The notes under the pieces were generated by a model. The model was given only the letters and a program-made list of their open reading frames with translations. It was not told the origin of the DNA and made no database searches. A stretch of 64,000 nucleotides of DNA from Colletotrichum lupini (Eukaryota > Ascomycota > Sordariomycetes > Glomerellales > Glomerellaceae). The position numbers and the translations under genes were made by a program. The stretch lies in assembly GCF_023278565.1 (NCBI RefSeq), contig NC_064672.1, positions 3,720,001-3,784,000 of the forward strand, read 5' to 3'. Position 1 is the first letter of the stretch; each line of letters begins with the position of its first letter. Below, in pieces: positions 33,278 to 43,769 of the stretch.

Positions 33278-36200
33278 TGGTAAGAGTCGTCCAGGGAGAT
33301 GAAGATTGATAGAGGCGTGAAGTTCGCGAACGAATGAGCTGATTATGAATTATGTGGTAGTCGCGGAGAAGAGGTGAGATGAAGCGTTCAAGTAACGCAA
33401 TTGAGTGTATTCGATTGTCGGAGAGGCCTTGCTAGTGAAGTGAAGAAAACGTCGATAAAAGGCGGAAGGTGTGAATCAGTGCAACCAGTTGCCGATTCTC
33501 CCACGTTGGCCAGTTTCGTCCAAGTCAACAGCAAGAGCAGTGACGAGCCGAAAGAGAGAAGAGAAATTGGGATGCGAAAAATGGAGAAATTCAACGGCCA
33601 CCAGGCGGGAAAAGTATGATGGGCAGACCTGGAGAGAATAAAGAGGTGTAATGGAGTAGGCGTAGACGTAAGCGCGGCCGGCGGCATAAGGGCCAGAAAA
33701 GGTGGCTTGGCTCTACCGAGTCGATGTTCCTGATTTAGGGAGACAGGAGAGAGTAGACAAATAGTTGGCGTCTCCAAGCTACGCCCCAAGTCGCTAGTCT
33801 GGTTGGCAACGACGCAGTGGCTTCCCGGCGAGAAAAAGGGGATGCGATGTGGAAAGAGTGACCGGATGTCTGGGACGGGATGGTGCGGTAAGCTTGAGGC
33901 CTTGTTGGGGTTGGATGCCTATATCGAAAGATGCGTCGTCTTGTCCGGATGAAAGAACGAACCAACCAAATCAAGACCAGAATCCTCAGCCGAGCATCTC
34001 ATGATCAAATTCCAGTCGTAGTGCAATCCAATTGTGTGCTGCGGCCTGCCAGTGTTGATTACCTTAAGGTACCTCACATTACTGACCACCTGAGGAAGGA
34101 CTGGCTGGGGCAACGGAAGGTGGCAGACGGCAAGAGGCAGGAAGCAGTAGGTATTGTCGAATGATTCCTGAGGTTCAATGTAGGTGACCCTCGTGACGCC
34201 GGAACGCTGGATGCAGAAACGGAGACGCACCAAGAAATGGAATTGAAAAGGTGAAGACTAAACGGCGCGTCTGCTCTCGGTGTGGGATATCGGAATCCGT
34301 CTTACTTCGCCCTTGGCCAACGCTCACTAATGAGCTAGCGAGACCGCGTGCGTTCCTTAGTAAGACGGTAGCGTTCAAAGACACTTCAGGTCGAGATGGG
34401 TGACTAGTGGTGGCAGGTCTGGGGCGTTTAGTCGAAAGGTTTACGCTACTTGCTACCACCTACTTGTCTACGTAGAGTTGGAGGCTTGGAGCAAGCTCCT
34501 CGGCGCCTTCTCCCTGGTCGTTACTGAATGGCTTGAGACTAGGACCCAAGTCGATAATCCGATTTGACCTCAGCGTCGGGTGTCGCAGGAGCCAGTCCGT
34601 CGGCGTTTCCAGCTTCGGGGAACAATGGCAGACTGCTTTGGCAGTTGTGCAGGCAGCCGTCACTTGCATCATTGATCGGCTAAGCCATGTAGCCGTTTGA
34701 CGAACCTACCTACCTACCATGGTAGACTCGTATCGCCGGTATCAGTACGGAGTATCTGGACGTTGCAACTGCGGGCTGCTAGCACGACGAACGAAACGAG
34801 CGAAGCGAATGTAACACAGAGTCTGCGAGCACTCTGGGCTGACAGCTTTCTACACAATATCTTAAGGCAAGACTAGGTTCCATGCGGGTGCGGTTGCGAC
34901 GAGTCTGTGTCGGACAAACAAAGTTGGCCAAACAATAGCCTCCATTTCATCCAGGGCGAACGGATCAACCTACTGCGTAGGTGAGTGAGTGCGAGGCAAG
35001 GGTTGTATTCATAGTCTGAAGGGACGGGCATAGTTCCCCATCGAATGCCGTCCCATAGTGTCCGCAAGGCAAGATACGACCCATGCTCTTTGCAAAAACC
35101 ACAGGGCAGCCCGTGCAATAGAGAAACAAGAGGGAAGATCGGGAGGTTGGATGGCTTGGGAGGCTGGAACAAGGGACGCCTGGATGCGGCACTTTGCGAT
35201 GATGGATGGCGTTCCTTGTGTCTGGCCACTCAGCTGGAGGAGGGTGTGGAAAGTGGGTCTACAAGACGGCGGCTGGCGGGGGCCTCACGGGTGGTCCAGG
35301 GTTCAGGGTTCATGTCAGGCGGGCAAAACGTGGACGAAGCAGGGGCTGTGGACAGGGGTACATGTACTCGAAAAGCAGCCTTGCCCTTTTGGGCGATCGA
35401 CGACAGGCCTGCTCTTAGTCGGGGGAAAAGGGCCAATCGGCAAGGCAGGATCTGCTCTGGCTGTTTGCTTCCTACCAGTTCCTGCTTATTTTCACACTGC
35501 TTACGGAGTACCTTTCGTTCATTTCTCACCAAAAATTCCAGCGAAAGATGCCTACAGTAAGGTAGATTCTCACACTCTTTTGTTTGCACTTCCGCCCCCT
35601 GCGTCCTGCCTTTGCACGACATACACGTGTCTGCAGGGAAATCCTGTTCCTGCATAGGCTGCGTGACAAGGGCTGTAGCCTGTTCGTCCGGAAGCATTCC
35701 TCGAACCTCATCTCACCTCTACCTGTCATATGGGGTTTGACAAGCTTATCACGAGACCTGGTCCTTTGCAAACGGCCGCTGTTCGAGTGCCGCCCATCGC
35801 CACCTTGAGTTTCCTCAAATTGGGCAAATTTTACCATCGATAGTACAAATTTCGACAGAGTTTCACGTTGGAGCCCCCTTTGTGTGTCGCAGAACCGAGG
35901 CACTCGCCCTCAGATCCCCGACTCGCGCCACCAATCCAACTCTATCCCGCATAGTTGCTCCCTAGCCAGAACTCTGTGCCATACTGCGTGTATACGCGCT
36001 CCTCTTCACTCACCATCTCCACACGCCGTCGCAGTCTACCCGAGTTTTCGCTCTTTTACGAGCAACTAGGTTGGCCAACCGTGTCACGGACACGCGTGCA
36101 GTCCACAATACGAACAATTGCTATCGGCATCAGGGAACCAGCTTCTTGCCACGCTATCAGTCTATACTTTGGCATGGAGGGATCACTAGGACGCATCTGA

Positions 36201-39131
36201 GGAGACAGGCTTGCCGAGGCAGACACTTTACGACACCAGACTCGATACAAATTTTGCACGGACTCGTCGCTTTGCCTTCAAAAAATGCGCCTCGATTTTA
36301 CCCAGCACACATTGGGAACCGTGGTTCCAGCAACGTACCCGCTCCGTTCATGAATGATGGGAATGCAACGGATACTGTTAGACTTTATGTCCTGGCAAAG
36401 AGCCATTGGCTGTATGGACATCGCTCTTCCTTGGGCGCCAACAACATGCTGCATAGGCGCCAATATGTCGAATTTTGTCATCCATCAGACTTATTATAGC
36501 GCTCTCAACCACGAACCTGCGCGCGTAACATGGCCTTTACAGAGATAGGTACACCAGGAAGCCCGAGCCCGGATGTTGTCCGACGTTGTACGAAACGACC
36601 AGCATACCAGCTCTGGATGTGCTCATACAGAAGCATACCAAGTTACCTCGCCATTCTAGGATGCGGCTTACTACTTCATTACCTACCTTGGGCATATTCT
36701 CAGGCTCCTTAACTTTTTTGGAGCAATCTACTCTCTGCCTGCAGCCGTCCCACACAAATTGCTTTTTCGTGGGCAAATTGAAGAGGGATCTGCCAGCCTT
36801 GATTAGCGCCGCTCCATATCCCAGCTGGGCAGCAGATCGATCTTCGATAATCCACAACGCGGCGTCTCTGGGGCCTATCCCGTGTTCTCGGATCGCCAGG
36901 CAGTACGTTGCTCTAAACTTCTAAAGGGCTGATCCAGCCAGGCTTTGAGCGTTCCCCACTACCACTGTATCGTTTGCCCTTTGAGTCAGTTCCTGCAGTA
37001 ACGGGACGACTTTGTCATCAGAGGGAGCGGTGAAGGGCTTGAAACAGACTAAATGCGGCCTTTGTTGTACGGCAGACAACCTGAATCGTTGAGACGGCGG
37101 CCACGGATCACAACGTTGCCTCGATTGGGACCACGCCAACCGCCCTAGACTCTTCGCTATTCCCCACCACGTTTGCATAAGCTGTGTCTTGCATCACCTG
37201 CAGCATTTGGTCTTTATGTACCATTTTTTCTGCATGATAATTGTCCGGCGGCTCACAGACTGCGCTACACACGTACCCAGTGCACACGTATACACCTTGA
37301 ATGTATTCGAACGCGTCGTCGCGAACCCGCCGGCTGGCACCAACGATTTAGACAAGACGTCTCAATAGACGCGTCGTGGACCTTGAGAAGTAATCAATGC
37401 GTTTTTCACTCAGCGTCAACATATCGGCTGGGACCCATCAAGCCGAGGCCACGGAGCGGCTAAAGTGTCTCATCTATAGCCGCACTTGGGGAAGCCTAGA
37501 TCCCTGATCTGCCCGTGCGGTGGGAAATGTGGAAAACGAAGAAAGAAATCTGCCTTTGACGTCTGTGTTTCATCTGTTGGCAATAGCGAGACCTTTACAT
37601 GGCCACCTGTTAGTCGACCCAAGGACGTCTTTACATGCTATCAAAAGATTCAAAGTTCGAGATTCCCGCGGCTCTTCTAGTCGCACAAGCCCTTCCGCCG
37701 GCAGTCGTACCCCTGATCCGTACGTTGATCGCGGCCGGCTTGAAGAACAGCCCATAGTTCCCCAATCCAATCCAGGATTCCCTTGGATGGAAAATTCAGC
37801 TCAAGCTTGGCTGCATCGTGGTTCTGGCCCATTGCCACTTTTTATATTGTGATAGGCGAGGGTGGCAGCTAGGCGATCGCCGCGTTTCGGCAACCTCGCA
37901 TGCTCGCACGGGCTGGCAAGCCATTGAAGCCACTAATTTCTGTTAGCTATTTGAGCAGATGTGCTTGAATACGATGCCTGTCTCTCCACCAGCCACGGGC
38001 ATGCAAGTGGCACTTGCTGGCGTGAGTCTTGGGGATCGGCCATCATCGTGGACGACCTAGTATGGCGGGCCTGGTTCGGAAGACTGATCCGGGTGACCGG
38101 GCCGCTAGATAAGTGCTGAGCACAGAGGCAGCTCCCGCATTCTAGGAACACGGATGAAAACATATGCGGAATTGAGGACGGCGTTTGAAAGGTCATTGGT
38201 GTGAAGTACTCTGTATACGAGCATGGTACGCCAGACTACGATGATGACCATCACATATCACGGCAGCTCCCACAGAGCAACACGTGGAGCCCACCCGAAC
38301 GAATGATTACAATCAGTTTTTCCTTGGTGAAATCGGCGACATCCAAGCGGACAAGATACGCCACGGATTGACCGGCTGCATGGAATGCCGCAGATGTCGA
38401 CATGCACTGCATCTCCCGTCGAAAGAGAACAGCAACTTAACTCCGAGAAGGACGTTGATTCCATACCCTCGGCAATCTCAGGTGAAATTCAGAGACCCAT
38501 ATAAGATTCTGTCCGTTTGCCACGTCATCCGAACCGTTGATTTTTGCCTGTATAGCTTTGTAGATGTGATGCCGCCAATATGCCACTTCCGATAAGAGAC
38601 TCCCCAACAATAGCCATTGCCTCGGGCAGGCCGAGACACTGATGGCATTCAGGCAGTCTGGATGAGGCGTTACTGGTGAGCAAACGCGCGCGACGTTATA
38701 CTCTCTTCGGAAGTACAGTATCTTTGACTGGGGGAAAGTGATAGGCCGAGTAAACGAAGCAGCGATATTGCCCAACATCAGAGACCATCACTGAACGTCA
38801 AAGTACATAATTCTGCTGCCTCCATCTAGCCGTATTGGAGGTCAGGATGAAATCTTGGGATTGAGTTGACCGAAAGCCTATTGAGTGATGCCCTCATGCA
38901 GGAAGGAGCAAGTCTCAACATCTCGGGCTTGGAGCACTCGATGCGAAAACGGTTTTCGGTTATTCGCATGTCCTGATCTACGCTCCTTCTACTGAGCTCG
39001 TGACGTGTAGCTTATGATTGCATCACATTGGCAAGCTCGCCAAGCAGACGAGGGTGACGTGAAGATCTGATGGCAACAGAATGCGAGCCAGATCGCGATG
39101 CCATTCCATCTGATTGACTAGACTGTACTTT
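33278..39131. other. Gene-poor 5.9-kb spacer
   Basis: No supported gene. The first 0.7 kb must hold the promoter of the 30196-33277 gene. Motifs: 12-bp palindrome TACCTTAAGGTA at 34060-34071, TACGGAGTA at 34746-34754 and 35502-35510, and runs of CTACCTACCTACC near 34708. The minus frame at about 36915-36537 reads somewhat protein-like (YCLAIREHGIGPRDAALWIIEDR) but has no start codon or recognisable family; it may be a gene relic. Other open frames overlap on both strands and look random. Confidence 0.5.
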
Positions 39132-40549
39132 CTAATCATCCTCCATCAGCGCAGCCAACTCCGCTTCCTCCTCAGCTGTCATCAAAGGCTCCTTATCATC
39201 ATCCTTCCTCTTCTCCCCCTCACCCTCTTGCCCATCAACAACCTCGGACGCAGCCCGAATCTCCTCGACCGCCGCGTCCAACCCCTTACGGTCAAGAGGC
39301 CACGTCCGCAACGTACAGTCGATACCAACACTGCACAGCAAATCCGCCGCCGCCGCCGCCGCCGAAGAACCCCGCAGGACGACAAGGTCGGTGATCTCGT
39401 CAAAGTGCGCGTCGAGGAGGGCGTACAGCTGGCCCGATGTCCGGTCCCAGACCTTGATGTGCTGGTTGATTCCCGCCGTGACAACCCAGTCCGGCGTGAG
39501 CGCGACGGCGCGGACAAAGTCGCCGTGCTCAAAGGCGTCTTCTGCGGAAAAGGCCTTTTCGCGGAGGAGGCATTTGGCGGTGCCGTCCGCGCTCGCGGTC
39601 CAGAGGTCGACTTCGTCGCCGGTGATGTCGAAGAGGACCTTGTACACGCTCGTCTCGTGTTCTTGGATCGTGAGCTTTTCTTCGCCCGCGGCGGCGGCCT
39701 TCTCTCCTCCAGCGGCAGGGGGCTGGTCAAAAGGAAGCTGCGCGTACGAGTCGAGGCTGATCTTCCACCGGCGAATGTGCGGATCACTGCTGGCGCTCAC
39801 AAGGACGATCTCGTCCGCGGTGCTGAGGACCGGGTCGATGGCGAGGGACTGCAGCGACATCATGGTCGTGGTCGGGTCCTGGAGAACGTGTAGCTTGCGC
39901 CCCGCGTCGGCGTCCCAGACGATAATCTTCTTGTCTGCACCGCCGCTGACGAGGATGGTCTTGTCGCCGAGGCGGCCGCAGACCAGAGCCTTGACGAAAT
40001 CGGAGTGGCCCTCATACTTGCGGCCCGGTCGGCGCGTTGTGGCATCCCAGGACCAGATTGCCTTGTCCCAGCTGCCTGCGAAGAGGGTGTTGTTGGAGGC
40101 GCCGCCTGTTGCGAGGCATGTTACTGGGACGAAGGGGCCGGTGTACTTTGCTGTGGTGGTTCGTGTCTGTGATGTGGTGAGCCCCTGATTTCGAGATGGG
40201 CACTATCTCACTACAGCGCTCTGATGGGATGGAATCAAAGAGGCCAGGGGCGAGAATCCCAAGAGTCATGCCGCAGGTATATGAGAGAATCTTACCTCGA
40301 TGTTCACCTTAGATACCCTTCCACCAGATTCTGCGACGAAGACGGAGTTATTGGACTTGGTATCCTTGATGACAGCCAAGAGCTTGGAGGGCATGCGCAG
40401 CGGGTTGCCAAACGTGTTTCCCTCCTTCTTGGCACGCTGCTGGCGCTTTTCTTGCTGCGTGCTACATAATTGTCAGTCATCTCTTGGTAGCCTCGTTCAA
40501 CGTATACTTACTCCGTCTCGAAGAAGTTCTCTTGGTTGGTTGACTCCAT
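39132..40549 (-). CDS. WD40-repeat protein, 412 aa
   Basis: Three exons, 40549-40512, 40461-40296 and 40166-39132; introns of 50 and 129 nt with GT..AG ends and consistent phases. The N-terminal 40 residues are charged (ETDTQQEKRQQRAKKEG). WD40 blades follow: VFVAESGGRVSKVNIE, LFAGSWDKAIWSWD, GHSDFVKALVCG..TILVSGGADKKIIVWD, IVLVSASSDPHIRRWKI, HETSVYKVLFD..DLWTASADGTAKCL, EHGDFVRAVALTPDWVVTAGINQHIKVWD, and AHFDEITDLVVL..LLCSVGIDCTLRTWPL, thus about seven blades, a full propeller. The tail is acidic (KRKDDDKEPLMTAEEEAELAALMEDD) and a poly-Ala run AAAAAA interrupts the last blade. The family acts as a binding scaffold; I do not recognise the exact orthologue. It shares a 598-bp divergent promoter with the Ctf4 gene, so co-regulation is possible. 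Confidence 0.88.
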
Positions 40550-41147
40550 GTTGAGGGGTATTTCTCACGATCGCCCAAGTCCTTGGACCGTTCCTTTCAA
40601 TAACTGCAGGATAAAATACGTACAATGCAGCTCAACTCAGTCTTGGTTAAAGGGACGATAGTCGGTTAGAAGGCAAAAAATGGGTTTTGGGAATTTTGAT
40701 GCCTAATCTAGGTAACTCTTCGGATCGCCCACTTTCACTCACAAGCTGCATTTCTCATCAATTCTGATGCCTGCGATCCATTTCTGTGAAAGCAGTGACA
40801 GCCCCCCCACCTGTCACCAAGTGGTTGAAGAAGAGGATCAGACTGAAGAAGTACGTACCTGGCGGGGTTCTATCAACGACCCCTGTCCCGCGCCTGTCAA
40901 AAAGTTGCTTTAATTGAATTCGCGACGCGTCCAAACGCGTCCCTCTCAGAGTGCCTCTGTCCCACCATCACCACATCGATTCTCTCAAACACTCATCTCC
41001 AACCACAAGACCCCAATTGACGATACCACGACTCTTCAAACGGTCAGCTTCACTTATCACTCATAATCACCGATCTCTCCGAGACAGTAAGAGTTCAAAA
41101 ATACCCATGAACAAGATCTAAACCACATCCCACACATCAACCCCGAA
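40550..41147. promoter_or_regulatory. Bidirectional promoter, WD40 gene / Ctf4 gene
   Basis: Only 598 bp separate the two opposed start codons, so both promoters lie here. The segment near the Ctf4 start (about 40960-41147) is rich in CAC/ACA runs, as in fungal leaders. Two MCB-type elements are listed separately. Confidence 0.7.
40925..40940. promoter_or_regulatory. Paired MCB (MluI cell-cycle box) elements
   Basis: ACGCGT occurs at 40925-40930 and again at 40935-40940, start-to-start spacing 10 bp (about one helical turn), 218 and 208 bp upstream of the Ctf4-type start codon. ACGCGT is the palindromic core bound by the MBF complex (Mbp1/Res-type subunit) which drives G1/S transcription of replication genes in yeasts. 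Each hexamer is expected about once per 4 kb, so two so close, upstream of a replisome gene, is unlikely to be chance. Function here is inferred, and the palindrome could act on either gene. Confidence 0.65.
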
Positions 41148-43769
41148 ATGGCCTCCTCCCTCGCCCCGAAACCGCGGCCGAGGCCGGCGCACACCACAGG
41201 AACAACCCGTCTCGCCTACACTCCCTCAGGCGCCCGCCTCGTCACCGTTGGCTCCAACAACACGATCCGCCTCTACCGCACCCACCACGATGGCGAGCCC
41301 TTCAACATCGACGACTGCCCCGAGCAAAACTGCGCCGTTGCTGCATCTGACGCCTTCTTCGTGGTCGGCTCAGAGGACGGCACCGTCAGCGTCTACTCGG
41401 TCGAGGACACTACTTTCGAGCGCTTCCTCACTCGCACCTCCCTACCAGTTCGAGACGTCGCTCTATCCCCCGACGCAAAGTGGTGTGCCGTCGCTAGCGA
41501 CGAGCTCACGGTCAAGGTCGTCGATACCCAGGATAACTCTCGCATCCGCGTTCTCAAGGACCACGGGCGCCCGACGAAGCACTTAGCCTTTGATCCCAAG
41601 GGCGGGCTCTTGGCGCTGGCGTGTACAGATGGAGTCATCTACGTCTACTCCATGACGGCAGAGACGCCGGAGCTCATCCGCAAGGTGGACGGCATCATTG
41701 GACCTCTCGACCCCGAATCCGAGAACTCGACCAAAATTGTGTGGCATCCCGACGGACGGGCTTTTGCGGTGCCTACGCCCATGCACGATGTCCAGGTCGT
41801 GTCCAAGAACGACTGGGAGAAGCAGCGGACGTTTGCCAACGGGCATTTGGGTGATGTCACCGCGGTGGCGTGGTCGCCCAACGGCGCGATGCTGGCGACG
41901 GCAGGAAAGGACGGGAAGCTCTTGATCTGGGAGACAAAGACACAGAGCGTGATTCAAAAGTTTGACTACAGCAACGTCATTGACATCACATGGCACCCCA
42001 AGGACAACCTGCTGTCGTTCACAACGTCTGACGGCGAGGTCTACATCTACCCCAACCTTATTACGGAGCAGTTCTCTAGCTTCCTGCAGCTGCCTCGCCA
42101 GCCTGCACCTTTTATCCACGATCCCCTCTCCGAGATCTCCAATAACGCCAGGAGACCAGATGCCAACGGCAAGGCTGCGATCCCGAGCCGCCCTCGCCGC
42201 GATTCCCTGGGCAGTCTTGACTCCTTCCTCAACGGTGAGGACGGCTACGATGATGGAGACGGCTTTGTTGTTGACGATGACGGTGCGGGCTACTCGACGG
42301 GGCAAAAGAGGCCTCTCGATGCCGGCGGCGACGACGGCGACCGCGCGAGCAAGCGCCGCCAGCTCGCGCTCAACTTCCACGAGGCCTTCCAACCAGGCTC
42401 GACTCCCTGGCGCGGAAACCGCAAGTACCTTTGCCTGAATATGATTGGCGTCATCTGGACGGTCGACCAGGACGGTCACAACACTGTGACGGTAGAGTTC
42501 TACGATCACGAGTTCCATCGCGACTTCCATTTCACAGACACATTCCTCTACGATAAGGCCTGCCTGACAGAGCATGGCGCTCTGTTCTCGTGTCCACCGC
42601 AAGACAACACGCCCGCCACCATCTTCTACCGCCCACACGAGACGTGGACGCAACGGACAGACTGGCGGACTGAGTTGCCCAAGGGTGAGGCCGTAGTTGC
42701 CATGTCGCTGAGCGAGTCTTTCATCACAGTTACCACAACCGCCAACTATGTGCGTATCTTCACCCTCTTTGGAGTGCCGTACCGGGTCTATCGGCCCAAG
42801 AGCACACCCATGGTCACTTGCGCCAGCTGGCGTGACTATGTCATAACGATGGGCAACGGCCCCGTCGGCGCAGACGGCAACGCTCGCCTCCTGTACACGA
42901 TCGAGAATATCAAGCGGGACGAAATCTGCCAAAACGAAGACACCGTCGCACTATCCGATGGCGCGACGTTGCAGAGCGTCTTCTTCTCAGATGTCGGCGT
43001 AAGTTTACACGCCCCTCCTCCCCTTCTTCCCTTTCGGACATAGGGATGCAGTTTCGCTGACAGGCAGGGTACACCGACTCAGGATCCTTGCATTTATGAC
43101 TCGACAGGCACTCTGCTCACCCTGCTTCACTGGCGGAAGCCCTCGCGCGCCTGCTGGGTGCCCCTCCTTGACACAAAGCTTCTCCCGCGTTTAGCGTCGG
43201 GAAGGAAGACAGAAACCTACTGGCCAATTGCGGTAGCCGACAAGAAGTTTCACTGCATCATCCTCAAGGGCGGGGACCAGTACCCCTACTTCCCGCGGCC
43301 GCTGCTGTCCGAGTTTGAATTCTCCGTGCCACTAACCTCCGCTCCGGCTCCCGCTCCGGACTCGGAGGGTGCGGGAGGAGAGAACGGCGACGATGAGGAG
43401 GATGAAGGCCGCCGCGAATCGCGCAAGCTGGAGCAGAAGCTCCTGATTTCCGGCATCCACTCTGCCCAGCTGCGCGATCTCATTGACCACACCGACGCCA
43501 CGCACTCCCAGAAGACGGGTCTTGCACGGCTGGAGCTCGAGCTCGACAAGACGCTGCTGCAGATGCTGGCCATTGAGTGTCGCGAGGGCGAGGAGCGCGG
43601 CATGCGGGCGCTGGAGCTGGTGGGTCTGATGCGCGATCGGACGGGCCGTATGATTGAGGCGGCGGGTAAGGTTGCGGAGCGGTACGGACGGTCGATCCTG
43701 GGCGACAAGATCCGCGAGATCGGAGAGCGGAGAGTCAGCGGGATGGATGTCGACGATGGTGACTTTTAG
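41148..43769 (+). CDS. Ctf4/AND-1 replisome adaptor (Mcl1/SepB orthologue)
   Basis: Two exons, 41148-42998 and 43068-43769, 850 aa; the acceptor GCAG at 43067 is required for frame, the nearer ACAG at 43063 would break it. Known role: homotrimeric hub that links the CMG helicase to DNA polymerase alpha and other clients at replication forks and supports sister-chromatid cohesion, in the nucleus. Visible: N-terminal WD40 propeller (about 1-330: RLAYTPSGARLVTVGSNNTIRLY, FFVVGSEDGTVSVYS, LALACTDGVIYVYS, NGHLGDVTAVAWSPNGAMLATAGKDGKLLIWE, IDITWHPKDNLLSFTTSDGEVYIY); an acidic linker (NGEDGYDDGDGFVVDDDGAG) and KRPLD..SKRRQ, NLS-like; then the SepB middle domain (NFHEAFQPGSTPWRGNRKYLCLNMIGVIW, VEFYDHEFHRDFHFTD, FTLFGVPYRVYRPKSTPMVTCASWRDYV, CIYDSTGTLLTLLHWRKPSRACWVPLLDT, YWPIAV). 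It ends in a helical C-terminal region. No HMG box as in animal AND-1. Confidence 0.95.

Noticed and set aside
41583..42932. 449-codon minus-strand open frame inside the Ctf4-type gene
   Set aside because: Antisense shadow caused by codon bias of the real WD40/SepB coding strand; no domain in the minus reading.
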